The notes: generated by a model not told the origin, from the sequence alone. DNA of 64,000 nucleotides from Gemmatimonadota bacterium (GCA_016704275.1 JADJAK010000001.1:1-64000); one strand, 5' to 3'. Numbered from the stretch's first letter, positions 8,419 to 17,168 are shown. Translations and numbers: made by a program.

Positions 8419-8559
8419 TCAATCGTGGCTGCGTCGAATCACTCCCAGCATCTTCAGGTTGATCGCGACGAAGCGCCATGCCTGCCATGGGAAGAAGGTC
8501 CGCATGAAGACGGTCCAGCGCGTCGGCATGATCACGTGGGCATGCTTGGCCGAGGGCAT
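8419..8559 (-). CDS. 46-residue basic protein coupled to sulfide:quinone oxidoreductase
   Basis: A 46-codon frame starts at ATG 8559, three bases after the oxidoreductase stop, and ends with TGA at 8419. It encodes a basic, aromatic-rich peptide: an N-terminal MPSAKHAHVIMPTRW, then a VFMRTFFPWQAWRFVAINLKML helix, ending in a basic IRRSHD tail. The central segment could be an amphipathic or membrane-surface helix. The tight spacing suggests co-translation with the membrane-associated quinone reductase and perhaps a role as a small partner. No family was recognised. Confidence 0.6.
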   Translation of the reverse strand: MPSAKHAHVIMPTRWTVFMRTFFPWQAWRFVAINLKMLGVIRRSHD

Positions 8560-8562
8560 GGG

Positions 8563-10013
8563 TTACTCCGGAATGAGGGACCACCCCGGACGGAGGCGGG
8601 CCTTGTGAAGGAAGAGATGGTGCAGGATGATCTTGATCCAATGCCCGGCCAGGCCGATTTCGCCGAAGGTCTGCTGGAGGTCGCGGCCCGTCTCCGGAAA
8701 GCGCTCGAAGTCCGGGACGATCGGATAGACAATCATCGACGCGGCGGTGCCGGTGAAGGGGTTGGCGCCGGCCGAGGCGACGCACGCGGCCCCCATGCGG
8801 GCCATCGACGCGGTGTGGAGCGGTCCCGAGCGACCCTGGATGATGTCGACGATGCTGCGGGCCACGGTCTTGCCGATGATCGCCGACGGCATCCCCGTGC
8901 GCGGTGGTGCGGGGGCGATTGCCGCGCCGCTTGGGGACGTGTACGGCCGGGAGATCGCATGGGGCGGCGCAAACGCGATCCCTGCCGCGAAGATGTTGGG
9001 GTAGGCCGGTGACTGATAGGTGTGCGGCCAGTCGCTGGCGCGCCACGCATCGTACGGCTTGGCGGTGTAGTCGGCATCCACCTTCATGAAGCCGTTCGGC
9101 TGGAAGAGGCGCTCGGTGATGTCGACACCCTGTCGGTCGATGGCCGTGAGGCCGACGCCGGCAAAGGGCGGCAGCAGCATCGCGAAGTCGAACGCCTGTT
9201 CGCCAATCGTTCCGTCCACCGTCTCGTAGTGAACCCGGCCCGGCTCGACCTGCAGCGGGTGCGCGCGCGTGATCCAGTCGATCCCCCGCTCCGCGAAGAG
9301 CGAGGCGTTGAACATGCTGCTCGGCGTGATGTAGCCGCCGGCGTTGAACTGCATCCCGCCCATGCCGAAGTCACCCAGCTCGTACTCGTTGGTCAGCCAG
9401 ACGATCTCGGCGCGATCACGCACGCCGCGCGACCGCAGCTCGAATTCGAGGTTGACGATGTACTCGAAGGCGGCCCCCTCGCAGGTGCAGGTCCCGTGGC
9501 CCACACCCACGACGAAGCGCTGCTTCTCGCCGCGCTTCATTCGCTCCACCGACTCGCCGAAGGCCCGTGCGGCATCGGTGGCATGGTCCGCGGTGCAGAC
9601 GGAGTGGCTGTTGGCGTCGGGACCGAGGCCCGGGGTCCGATCAAAGCGCAGCTGCGGGCCGGTCGCGTTGATCAGGAAGTCATAGGGGACGCGCACGCGC
9701 GCCTCGGGATCGCCTCCCGTGGGCGCGACCAGGACATGCGGCGTCGCGTCGTCGAGCGTCCCGTCGGGGTGGATGGCGCGCGCGGCGCCATGGACGAACT
9801 CGATCCCGGCCCGCTCGTACACCGGGCGCAGCGGGAAGGTCACCTGATCGGCGCGCATCAGGCCACCCCGACCCAGATGTTCGACGGAATCCAGTTGTAG
9901 AAGTCCTTGGGAGACACCACGGTCACCGTGTCGCCCCGATCCAGCCACTTTCGCGCAAAGGCCGCTGCGGTGTGACCAGCGACACCTGCCCCCAATATCA
10001 CGACGCGACTCAT
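8563..10013 (-). pseudogene. sqr: sulfide:quinone oxidoreductase (FAD), one frameshift
   Basis: ATG at 10013 opens MSRVVILGAGVAGHTAAAF with the FAD-binding GxGxxG at residues 8-13. After WVGV the frame is lost; restoring one G near 9863-9866 joins it to GLMRADQVTFPL and the remaining ~450 residues. The GHGTCTCEGAAFEY segment supplies redox cysteines, and the C-terminal GHWIKIILHHLFLHKARL is a likely membrane-binding helix. Type III-like SQRs oxidise sulfide and pass electrons to quinone, giving polysulfide and respiratory electrons. The lesion may be a read error, because the rest of the chain is intact. Confidence 0.82.
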
Positions 10014-10338
10014 GGTGTTACCTCCACCAACGGCCGTCCTGACACCCTCGTTCGCGCGTCGGTAATTCGCGGCAGAGGTGGCGCATCAGCGCCGAGCTGT
10101 GGCTGCATGGAGCGCCGATCACCTCCGCATGCACACCAGCGAACAGATCCGCTCGTTGGCCTTTCCCATGGTGTTGGCTCCCCTGCATCGCACGCCTGAA
10201 TCATAGGGGATCGTCGAGAAGCGTGTCGCTGGCGGACTCATTCAATCTTGACGCGGGCGCTTCGCTCGGGGGTCGTAGTGCACGGCGACTGATTGCCGAC
10301 AAGCCGCCTCGGATATTCTCTCCCACTCAACTGGCGGG
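10014..10338. other. 325-bp intergenic gap with no clear gene
   Basis: No full gene is visible. The only candidate is a 16-codon frame on the minus strand (10119-10169, MGKANERICSLVCMRR) preceded by GGGGAG at a good distance; it might be a leader peptide upstream of the oxidoreductase gene. Otherwise the gap holds the upstream region of that gene and the end of the anti-sigma operon. Confidence 0.4.
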
Positions 10339-11307
10339 CTACTCCCGCACCCGCCGCCGCAGTACCGCCAGCGAATCGGTCGGGAACCCCGGTGGCCCGT
10401 TGAGCGAGAGCCGGACGTCCCCGGCGACGAGCGACTGCACCAACTGCACCTCGACCTCTCCCAATCGATAGACGACGCGCACCGCGCCACCGCCCTGTTC
10501 GAATCGCAGCGGCACGAGCCCGTCGATCAGGCGGAGCTTGCCACCCATCGCCTCCATCGCCGAAACGAAGGAGATGGTGTCGACCCGCGCGATGTCGATC
10601 AACTGCTTCGTCGCCACGAGGTCCCGCGGTGCGAGATCGCTGCGATTGGCGCGTTCGGGCGCTGCGGTGCGCCGTGCTTCGGCGGCGCCCAATGCCAGCC
10701 CGCCTCCAGTCGCGGCGCGCGGGGCCATCGTGGCGGGTGCGGCGACCGGCACCGGTGCGGCAGCGCCGACCACTGCCTGCTGTTCCGCCGAGACCGACTT
10801 CGCCGTCACGTCGTTCCGACGATCGGCGAGCTCCTGGGCCGGCTTCGCCGACTCTTCCTGGCGGCCACGAACCACTGGTGCCGGTGCCGCGGCGCGCTCC
10901 GGCGCGGCCGGTGGCGCCGTCACGATGGTCGGCGGGACCGCGCTGATCGCGTCGGCGATCGGCGAGTCGACGCGTACCGCCGGCAGCACCCGCTGCACAT
11001 CACCGCGTGCGTACCAGCCGGCGCCGACTGCGACGGCAATCGAGGCCGCCCACGCCAGCTGACGAATCCACGGACTCGATCGGGTGGGCAGTGGGGTGAC
11101 GACCGTGGCAACCGGCGCTGCCACCGGCGGATCATCGAGCAACTCGACCAGTTCGTCACTGAAGTCCACCATCTCGCGCGCAGACTCGAGCCGAGCCCGA
11201 CACTCGGCACACGACGCGAGATGCGCCTGCAGCGGCGGCAGCTGCGCTGACGGAATCTCGCCGTCGAGCAGTTCGTGAATCGTGCCGTCATCAAGATGCG
11301 ATGTCAT
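10339..11307 (-). CDS. transmembrane anti-sigma factor with zinc-finger (ZAS) domain
   Basis: 322 residues from the ATG at 11307, which overlaps the sigma gene end by 17 bp. The N-terminus holds the anti-sigma zinc motif H-x3-C-x2-C (LQAHLASCAEC). A single membrane helix follows (LAWAASIAVAVGAGWYA), then a long Ala/Pro-rich linker and a C-terminal periplasmic domain (VDTISFVSAMEAMGGKLRLIDG). The linker shares GAAEARR and D-x-VAT(K/R)QLI motifs with the VIT/VWA protein of the same operon. It probably holds the adjacent sigma factor inactive until an envelope signal arrives. Confidence 0.83.
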   Translation of the reverse strand: MTSHLDDGTIHELLDGEIPSAQLPPLQAHLASCAECRARLESAREMVDFSDELVELLDDPPVAAPVATVVTPLPTRSSPWIRQLAWAASIAVAVGAGWYARGDVQRVLPAVRVDSPIADAISAVPPTIVTAPPAAPERAAAPAPVVRGRQEESAKPAQELADRRNDVTAKSVSAEQQAVVGAAAPVPVAAPATMAPRAATGGGLALGAAEARRTAAPERANRSDLAPRDLVATKQLIDIARVDTISFVSAMEAMGGKLRLIDGLVPLRFEQGGGAVRVVYRLGEVEVQLVQSLVAGDVRLSLNGPPGFPTDSLAVLRRRVRE

Positions 11308-11791
11308 GGCGTCCCTCCCCGGCGCGGTAGGCTTCGACCAGCTTCTGGCGGGCGCGGGAGAGCGTCGTGCCGACCGCTCCCCGGGCCAGTCCCAGCGTGG
11401 CCGCAATGTCGTCGTAGCTGAATCCCTCGGCCTTCAGCAGCAATGCGTCGCGATCCCGCGCCGAGAGCTGGTCGAGGGCCGCACGCACCAGCGCCTGCCG
11501 ATCACCGCGCTCCATGGCGTCGTCCGGCGCCTCGAAGGCCGCCGGCTGCTCCGCCTTGTAAAGCACCAGGCGTCGCTGCTGCCGGACTTCGCGGCGTCCT
11601 TCTTCGCGCACCAGGTTGAGCGCGACGGCAAACAGCCAGGGCCGCGGGTTGCGCGGTGGGGCGGCCACCGCGCGCGCAAAGACTTCCTGCGCGATCTCCT
11701 CCGCGCGATCCACGTCACCCGTGCGCCGCGTGAGCATGCGCACGAGTGAAGCGTGGTACTCGCGGAAGAGCTCTCCCACCGGTCCGGTCAT
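11291..11791 (-). CDS. ECF-type RNA polymerase sigma factor
   Basis: 166 residues with sigma-70 region 2 (LFREYHASLVRMLTRRTGDVDRAEEIAQEVFARA) and region 4 (ALDQLSARDRDALLLKAEGFSYDDIAATLGL and a second helix GAVGTTLSRARQKL), separated by a short linker, as in ECF sigma factors. It overlaps the VIT/VWA gene stop by ATGA and the anti-sigma start by 17 bp, so all three are one translation-coupled unit. Targets are not evident from the sequence. Confidence 0.87.
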   Translation of the reverse strand: MTGPVGELFREYHASLVRMLTRRTGDVDRAEEIAQEVFARAVAAPPRNPRPWLFAVALNLVREEGRREVRQQRRLVLYKAEQPAAFEAPDDAMERGDRQALVRAALDQLSARDRDALLLKAEGFSYDDIAATLGLARGAVGTTLSRARQKLVEAYRAGEGRHDIAS

Positions 11792-13971
11792 CGGCCGTCA
11801 AACTCCGTCAGGAAGCGGTCGAGCGCACCGGCGCTCCACGTGGTGAGTCCACCCTCGGCGACCTTCACCGAGACTCGCCGACCGGCCAGGATCACCGGGG
11901 CGTCGAGGCCGAGTGCCTCGGCCAACGCCGGGCGCGCCTTCGCCAGCGCGAACCAGGCGGGGGAGAAGGGAGCAATCGTCGTGACCTTCAGCGAGTCGTG
12001 ATGGCTCGCGTCGGTCCAGATGCCGCCCCGCTTGGCAAAGATACGTCCGGCGAGCCGACGGGTGGCGGCCGACTCGGTGCGTCCCACCGCCCCCCCGATC
12101 AGCTGCCGCGTGGCGACCTGGTCTCGCGCATCGGCGAGGGTGTTGCTCTTCGCCATCGCGGCATCGCTGCGGGCACTCTCGAAGGCGCGCTCCCCGGTCA
12201 TCCGTCGGGCCTCGGCGGCACCAGCGGGTGCTGCCGGAAGGACCGGGCGACCACCACCCACCGCGACCACGCCGGGTTCCTGCACCAGATACGAGGTGTA
12301 CTCGGTCAGGATGCCGTAGCGGAGGCCGAGGTCACGGACCTGCGCGATCAGCTCGGGCGACGACCCTTCGAGGCGGATCTGCCGGCTCAGTTCACCGATC
12401 CGGCGCCCGGCCCAGAGCGGGGCGATGTAGTCGTTCGCCGACGACTGCCGATCGAAGTGCCCGGCGAGACTGAATCGCTCCCGGCGACCATCGCGCGTTC
12501 CCTCGATCACGACCGGACCATCGCCGGTGCCGCGGTAGCGTGCCAGCACCACGAACTCTTCGCCGTAGAAGAGGTCGGGGAGCACGGCCGGCGCCTGGTC
12601 GAGGAAGCGGACCGGTGCACTCACGATGCGGAGATCGGAGAGCGCGGGGCGCGACAGCTTGCTCATCACGCCACCGACGGCATCGCCGACGTCGGCACCC
12701 GGCGCGACATAGGTGGCCGAGCCGCGGCCTTCGACGGCGAGCCGGTCGAGCAGGTAGGTGTTGACGTCGTGCCCGACGCCGAAGGTGAAGATCCGATGCC
12801 GACCGATCCGCCCTGCGGCACTCGCGGCGATCTTGTCGGGGGCATTCTCGCCGACCGACGGCAGGCCATCGGTGAGGAAGAAGATCAGCGACATCCGCTC
12901 CGCGTCGGCACGCTCGGCGAGTGCGGCGTCGAGCGCGCCCTGCAGGTTGGTGCCGCCGGTCGCGTTGAGGCCGTCGACGAACTCGCGCGCCTGGCGGAGG
13001 TTCGCGGGCGTCGCGGCGGTGTAGCCGTCACGGAAGGGACGGACGCCGCTGCTGAAGGCAATCAATCGAAAGCGGTCGCGCGCGGTGAGCGTGCCGAGGG
13101 CCTGGCGCAGCGCGGTGCGCGCCTGCTCCATCTTGTCGCCACTCATCGAACCGGAGATGTCGACCACGAAGGTCAAGTCACGGGCGACGACGGCGTTGTC
13201 ACTGGCCGGCGGCGGCGAGAGGAAGAGGAGGGCATAGCCATCCTCACCCGGCACGGCGTGAGACAGCACGGTGCCACCGACGAGGCCACGGCGGAACGGC
13301 AGCACGAGGTCGACGTCGCCGCGCACCGGTGGCGTGATGGTGACGCGCAGCGTGCCGTCCCGGCGGCTCTGGGAGATCGGATGGGTCGGCGAGTAGGGCG
13401 TGGCGTACTCGGCTTCTCGTGCCACGTCGAAGCGCACCGCCACCGGCGCATCACCGCGCAGCCCGGCGGCATAGCGGAGGTGCAGCGCATCGCCGTCGCG
13501 GGCCAGGAGCTGGTTGTAGCGGAGGATGACGGTGCGGGTCTCGCCGGGCTGGATCGGGAAGACCTGCGCGCGGATCAGGCCGTGACCGACCAGGGTGATC
13601 AGCGCGGGATCCTTGAGCTGACGCACGATCCCTTCGTAGATGCCGCGCGCCTGGTCGGCGGGCATCATCTCCCCCTTGAGCTCCTTCTCGCCCTGAAAGA
13701 GGGAGAAGTCGGTGAAGAGCGCCTCGCCGGGCATCGGATAGTGGTATGTGCCCTCGGCGATGCCGCGACCGGTGTTCCGGAAGCGTTCCTCCACTTCGAA
13801 GCGGGCGATCCGGCCGTCGATGGTCACGCGGACCGTGGAACCGACACGTTCGATGGCGGGGGAGGAGCGGACAGGGCCTGGGCCCACGGGGCGTTCATCG
13901 ATCCACCCCTGGGCGGCGAGCGGCGCCAGCGGGAGGAGGGCAAGCAGGAGCTGCGGAATGATGGGTCGCAT
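11788..13971 (-). CDS. exported VIT and von Willebrand factor A domain protein
   Basis: 727 residues from the ATG at 13971 with a signal peptide (MRPIIPQLLLALLPLAPLAAQ). Residues ~35-165 form a VIT domain (YHYPMPGEALFTDFSLFQGEKELKGE). A VWA domain follows with a complete MIDAS: DISGSMS near residue 270, GGTNLQGALD and LTDGLPSVG. The C-terminus is lower complexity and carries GAAEARR and DQVATRQLI motifs also found in the anti-sigma linker. Such proteins bind metal and partner proteins in the envelope. As the first gene of the sigma/anti-sigma operon it is a candidate signal sensor or regulon output. Confidence 0.88.
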   Translation of the reverse strand: MRPIIPQLLLALLPLAPLAAQGWIDERPVGPGPVRSSPAIERVGSTVRVTIDGRIARFEVEERFRNTGRGIAEGTYHYPMPGEALFTDFSLFQGEKELKGEMMPADQARGIYEGIVRQLKDPALITLVGHGLIRAQVFPIQPGETRTVILRYNQLLARDGDALHLRYAAGLRGDAPVAVRFDVAREAEYATPYSPTHPISQSRRDGTLRVTITPPVRGDVDLVLPFRRGLVGGTVLSHAVPGEDGYALLFLSPPPASDNAVVARDLTFVVDISGSMSGDKMEQARTALRQALGTLTARDRFRLIAFSSGVRPFRDGYTAATPANLRQAREFVDGLNATGGTNLQGALDAALAERADAERMSLIFFLTDGLPSVGENAPDKIAASAAGRIGRHRIFTFGVGHDVNTYLLDRLAVEGRGSATYVAPGADVGDAVGGVMSKLSRPALSDLRIVSAPVRFLDQAPAVLPDLFYGEEFVVLARYRGTGDGPVVIEGTRDGRRERFSLAGHFDRQSSANDYIAPLWAGRRIGELSRQIRLEGSSPELIAQVRDLGLRYGILTEYTSYLVQEPGVVAVGGGRPVLPAAPAGAAEARRMTGERAFESARSDAAMAKSNTLADARDQVATRQLIGGAVGRTESAATRRLAGRIFAKRGGIWTDASHHDSLKVTTIAPFSPAWFALAKARPALAEALGLDAPVILAGRRVSVKVAEGGLTTWSAGALDRFLTEFDGR

Positions 13972-14047
13972 CGGGTCGTCCCGGTTTGAGGTGCCGGGAG
14001 ATGCGTATGGGGGGGAAACGTGCACACGGGGGGATCGGCGTCCGAAG

Positions 14048-14067
14048 GGGCGCAGCATGCTGCGCCC
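14048..14067. repeat. 20-bp palindrome GGGCGCAGCA / TGCTGCGCCC
   Basis: A perfect palindrome of the same family as 36330-36357, lying upstream of the VIT/VWA operon and just after the small acetyltransferase reading frame region. Confidence 0.75.
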
Positions 14068-14078
14068 GTACGACGGCC

Positions 14079-14366
14079 CTATCCCCCCTGCCGGACGTCG
14101 TTGTAGGCGGGCGTCCGATCAAAGATCGCCCTCGCGAAGGGGCAGAGCGGCAGGAAGCGCTGGTGGTTGGCGCGCGCCCAGTCGACGGCGGCCGCCACCA
14201 GCGCCTTGCCGAGGCCGGTGCCGGCATGGCTCGGCGCGACCTCGGTGTGCTCGATGATCAGGTGCGAGGCGTTCATCCGCGAGGTGACCAGCTTGCCGGC
14301 GATCACGTCGCCGTCGTGTGCCGTGAAGGTGCCGCGATGGCCGGACTCGGTGAAGCGGATCTCCAT
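14079..14366 (-). CDS. small GNAT-fold acetyltransferase (YjdJ/NATD1-like)
   Basis: 95 residues, the usual size of the Gcn5-related NAT_2 group. The order is FTESGHRGTFTAHDGDVIAGKLVTSRM, then LIIEHTEVAPSHAGTGLGKALVAAAVDWARAN with the acetyl-CoA binding G-T-G-L-G-K turn, and a terminal CPFARAIFDRTPAY. Proteins of this type are short, probably cytosolic acetyltransferases of unknown substrate. The upstream lipoprotein gene ends 9 bp before its start. Confidence 0.82.
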   Translation of the reverse strand: MEIRFTESGHRGTFTAHDGDVIAGKLVTSRMNASHLIIEHTEVAPSHAGTGLGKALVAAAVDWARANHQRFLPLCPFARAIFDRTPAYNDVRQGG

Positions 14367-14374
14367 GCTGGCTC

Positions 14375-15235
14375 CTACTTGGGGGTCATCGGGGCCATCG
14401 TGCATTCCCGGACCACGCGGGCGATCATCTCCTGCGGATTGCCCAGGCTCTTCGCCGTCATGAACTTGCCGGATCGGACCATGAAGTGCTCCGGCTTCTT
14501 GCCGCCGCCCTCATTGATGAGCAGTGCAGTCCCCTGCCCGATCTGGATCGAGATGGAGGTGCGTGGCGGCATCGTGTCCGACCCTTCCATCCCGCCAGGG
14601 CGGCTGTTGTCGCCGCGGTTGTCGTTGAAGAGTGCCGGGCTCCCGTTGGCGTCGAGCTCGACGTAGAGCGAGCGCCGCTCGGCGCGTGAGGCACCGGGGA
14701 ACTCCTTGATCAAGAGGGTCCGGCCAGGTCCGGTGAAGGCGGGCTGCTGCGGCAGGCAGCGCCCGGAGGCGCTGTCATTCACCGCAACGCGGGCGACGAA
14801 CTTCTCCGGATCGGACAGCAGCTTCACACGGACGTCGCTGCGCATCGGGACGATCGGCTTGCCGCTCGCCACCGCAGCATCGACGCCACGCGACGAGCGC
14901 ACATCGAAGGTGTACTGATAGCGGTAGCGCATCAGGGTGTTGGCGGCCTCGACCCGCATCACCTCAACCGATTTGCCGATCGGGATCCGGATGTTCGGGG
15001 TCGCGCGCTGACAAGGCTGCCGCACGTTGACGCAGTCGACCAGCGTGAAGCCGGTCAACGTCAACTCTTCGCGGCTGTCGTTGCGCACGTAGAGGGTTGC
15101 GGCCTTGTTCGGCACGATGTCGATCGCGAACACCTGGACCGGCACGCCCTCGACGGGCGCCGGTCCCTTCGGTGATGCGGGGAGGCAGGCGGCACAGAGC
15201 AACGGGAACATCAACGCGAACGGATTCAGGCGCAT
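14375..15235 (-). CDS. lipoprotein of unknown function
   Basis: 286 residues. The N-terminus MRLNPFALMFPLLCAAC is a signal peptide with lipobox LCAAC (Cys17). The mature chain is mostly beta: an Ig-like first part (VPNKAATLYVRNDSREELTLTGFTLVDCVNV) and a second part with VRVKLLSDPEKFVARVAVNDS. The late SISIQIGQGTALLINEGG segment is characteristic but was not recognised as a known family. Anchored to a membrane face; role unknown. Confidence 0.68.
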   Translation of the reverse strand: MRLNPFALMFPLLCAACLPASPKGPAPVEGVPVQVFAIDIVPNKAATLYVRNDSREELTLTGFTLVDCVNVRQPCQRATPNIRIPIGKSVEVMRVEAANTLMRYRYQYTFDVRSSRGVDAAVASGKPIVPMRSDVRVKLLSDPEKFVARVAVNDSASGRCLPQQPAFTGPGRTLLIKEFPGASRAERRSLYVELDANGSPALFNDNRGDNSRPGGMEGSDTMPPRTSISIQIGQGTALLINEGGGKKPEHFMVRSGKFMTAKSLGNPQEMIARVVRECTMAPMTPK

Positions 15236-15401
15236 GGAGGGCTCACCAAGTGATCGGCATGTTCAGTCGCGGCCATCAGGCCGCGGCAGGGCGGAGTACA
15301 TCAGCCTTCCTGTTCCAACGATGGACATGTTGCATCATGCGCCTGTGCGCGCGCAGCGGCCTCGTTCGTTCACCGTGTACACCTCTGACATGGAGCACAT
15401 G

Positions 15402-15617
15402 ATGAACAAGGACATCATCGCCGGCAACTGGAAGCAGCTGCGCGGCAAGGTACAGCAGCGCTGGGGCAAGTTGACCAACGACGACCTCGATGTGATCGCC
15501 GGCAAGAAGGAGCAGCTGGTCGGCAAGATCCAGGAACATTACGGCGAAGCGAAGGAAGACGTCGAGCGCGACGTGGATGCGATGTGGGACTCCGCGGACG
15601 ACGAGCTCAAGTCCTAG
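15402..15617 (+). CDS. CsbD family stress-response protein
   Basis: 71 residues. The ATG at 15402 was chosen because GGAG at 15392-15395 sits 6 bp upstream. The CsbD signature is clear: MNKDIIAGNWKQLRGKVQQRWGKLTNDDLDVIAGKKEQLVGKIQEHYG. CsbD proteins are small, highly charged, cytosolic proteins induced by general stress in many bacteria, with unknown biochemistry. It is a single gene facing a set of minus-strand membrane genes. Confidence 0.9.
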   Translation: MNKDIIAGNWKQLRGKVQQRWGKLTNDDLDVIAGKKEQLVGKIQEHYGEAKEDVERDVDAMWDSADDELKS

Positions 15618-15644
15618 CGAGCTGTTCGGCCGTCGGTGTGGTGC

Positions 15645-15956
15645 TCAGCCCCACTGACTCAGCAGCATGGCGCCAATGGCCACCACCAGCATCACCGCGC
15701 CGAGCATCAGCCGTCGTGTCCTCGACACGGCGGCCTCGCGTGCTTCGTCGAGGTAGAATCGCCCGCCGCCGGCGTCCACCAGCACATGGCGATGTTCCTG
15801 GATTCGCACCAGCATCCCATGCCCGAGCCCGAGTTCTTCGAGCGTGCGGGCGGTCGTGGGCGAGGTGGCACCGTGGCTGCGGAACGCCGCAATCAGCTGG
15901 CGTCGCTTGCGCGCGATGAGTGCGGGGCCAACGGGCCCAAGGCCGGCCGGGATCAT
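15645..15956 (-). CDS. small membrane protein with C-terminal helix
   Basis: 103 residues. A basic N-terminus (LIARKRRQLIAAFRSHGATSPTTARTLEELGL) resembles a short helical regulatory segment. A beta-rich middle (VRIQEHRHVLVDAGGGRFYLDEA) follows, then one C-terminal membrane helix (LMLGAVMLVVAIGAMLLS). The start overlaps the preceding gene stop as ATGA. No family was recognised. Confidence 0.65.
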   Translation of the reverse strand: MIPAGLGPVGPALIARKRRQLIAAFRSHGATSPTTARTLEELGLGHGMLVRIQEHRHVLVDAGGGRFYLDEAREAAVSRTRRLMLGAVMLVVAIGAMLLSQWG

Positions 15957-16147
15957 CGGGTGAGCGCGAAGTAGACGACGTAGACCCAGCCGAAGAAGCC
16001 GTGCAGGATGGCCCAGAGGATCGACTGGTGCAGGCTCCACGAAATCGTGATGGCGAGGGCGCTGCCCATGCCGATGCCTGCCTTGGCGACGTCGCGCGTG
16101 GCGTTCATCCGGGCCCGTCCGTTGTGAGTGTTGATCTCGACCGGCAT
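15953..16147 (-). CDS. 64-residue single- or double-pass membrane protein
   Basis: A 64-residue protein: a short polar N-terminus, then GIGMGSALAITISWSLHQSILWAILHGFFGWVYVVYFAL, which can form two short membrane helices. The ILHGxxGWxYVxY stretch looks like a conserved motif of small inner-membrane proteins of unknown role. It is coupled downstream by ATGA to the 15645-15956 gene and abuts the 16148-16633 gene. Confidence 0.65.
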   Translation of the reverse strand: MPVEINTHNGRARMNATRDVAKAGIGMGSALAITISWSLHQSILWAILHGFFGWVYVVYFALTR

Positions 16148-16633
16148 TCAGGACTCCGAGGTGGTGCGGCGGAAGCGGATCGGGAGGCCGAGCAGCGGAT
16201 CGTCGCGGAGCAGGCGGATGGTGATGCCTCCGACGATCGCGAGGGGAATCAGCAAGATTGCGATCCGCGCGGCGATTGACTCGGCGCCGAGGAAATCCGG
16301 GAGGAAGAGTCCGACCGCGAGTGCGCCGATCAGCGCGACGAGTGACCCCGCCATGATCCCGATGCTCCGGTAGGACGATCCCACCGCTCGGCCCTGCAAC
16401 ACCATGCCGGCCACCGCGGCAGTCAACCCGCACGCGGAGAATGCGGGGCTCCATTCGGGCACACCGAGCAGCGTCGACAGCTTTGTGGCCGTCAGCAGCA
16501 AGCCGAGGCCCCAGAGCGCCCGCGCGAGCGAGAGGCGCGCGGCCGTGCCGGTCAGGCGACGCCAGCGCCAGCCCCCTTCGAGCAGGATCCCGAGGCCCGG
16601 GATGAGCATCAGCCAGTCGTACGTGGTCATCAT
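16148..16633 (-). CDS. polytopic membrane protein of unknown function
   Basis: 161 residues with about four to five hydrophobic helices (YDWLMLIPGLGILLEG; ALWGLGLLLTATKLSTLLG; IGIMAGSLVALIGALAVGLFL; RIAILLIPLAIVGGITI). The start overlaps the upstream gene stop as ATGA. It is the second gene of a four-gene run of small membrane proteins. No motif points to a function. Confidence 0.62.
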   Translation of the reverse strand: MMTTYDWLMLIPGLGILLEGGWRWRRLTGTAARLSLARALWGLGLLLTATKLSTLLGVPEWSPAFSACGLTAAVAGMVLQGRAVGSSYRSIGIMAGSLVALIGALAVGLFLPDFLGAESIAARIAILLIPLAIVGGITIRLLRDDPLLGLPIRFRRTTSES

Positions 16634-17085
16634 TGTGCCCTGGCGTTGCGGCGAACGCGCAGGAAATACCCCACGCTCAGGCCGGTGCCGAACACTGCCC
16701 CGCCCAGGACAATGAGGCGGACGGCCCCATCATCGATCAGGAAGGCGGAGAGCCCAGCGGCAGCAAAGGTGACCATCGCCGACGTCGCCGTGGTCGCTGG
16801 CGAATCGAGTTCCGGGTTCCGCCGGAGTTCGTGAGACATCATGTACCCGGCGATCGAGGCGACGACCGAGAGGGTGATGGCATAGCCCAGCATTGTGTCG
16901 ACGCCCATCAGCATCGCGAGCGGCCAGCCGACCACGATGCAGGCGCCGGCGCTTGCCGCCATGACGAGCAAGGTCCGTCGATCGGCCCTCGGTTTCTCCG
17001 AGGCGGTCACGACGATCCCGAACGGGACGGCGACGCAAACCCACTGGAGCACGTCGAGCAGCGCGATCGAAGGCAGGAGGTCCAT
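16630..17085 (-). CDS. polytopic membrane protein of unknown function
   Basis: 151 residues from the ATG at 17085, chosen because GGAG sits 6 bp upstream; an ATG at 17091 lacks that spacing. Four hydrophobic helices are visible (LLDVLQWVCVAVPFGIVV; LLVMAASAGACIVVGWPLAML; LGYAITLSVVASIAGYMM; VRLIVLGGAVFGTGLSVGYFL). It is first in the membrane-protein operon and is preceded by the GTGGCGCC-type promoter at 17121-17155. Confidence 0.62.
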   Translation of the reverse strand: MDLLPSIALLDVLQWVCVAVPFGIVVTASEKPRADRRTLLVMAASAGACIVVGWPLAMLMGVDTMLGYAITLSVVASIAGYMMSHELRRNPELDSPATTATSAMVTFAAAGLSAFLIDDGAVRLIVLGGAVFGTGLSVGYFLRVRRNARAQ

Positions 17086-17120
17086 CGGCATCTCCGGGGC
17101 AGGCGGGGTGGCAAGCATTG

Positions 17121-17155
17121 AAGCTACATCGGAAGTTGAGGGCCGGGGGCGCCAC
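17121..17155 (-). promoter_or_regulatory. GTGGCGCCCC-N19-TAGCTT promoter motif
   Basis: On the minus strand GTGGCGCCCC (17155-17146) is followed by exactly 19 nt and TAGCTT (17126-17121), 36 bp before the ATG at 17085. It is one of six copies with identical spacing. Confidence 0.7.
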
Positions 17156-17168
17156 CCAGCATGATGCC

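Noticed and set aside
11746..13989. 747-codon open frame antisense to the VIT/VWA gene
   Set aside because: Shadow frame with biased His/Arg/Gly composition; the opposite strand carries VIT and VWA motifs.
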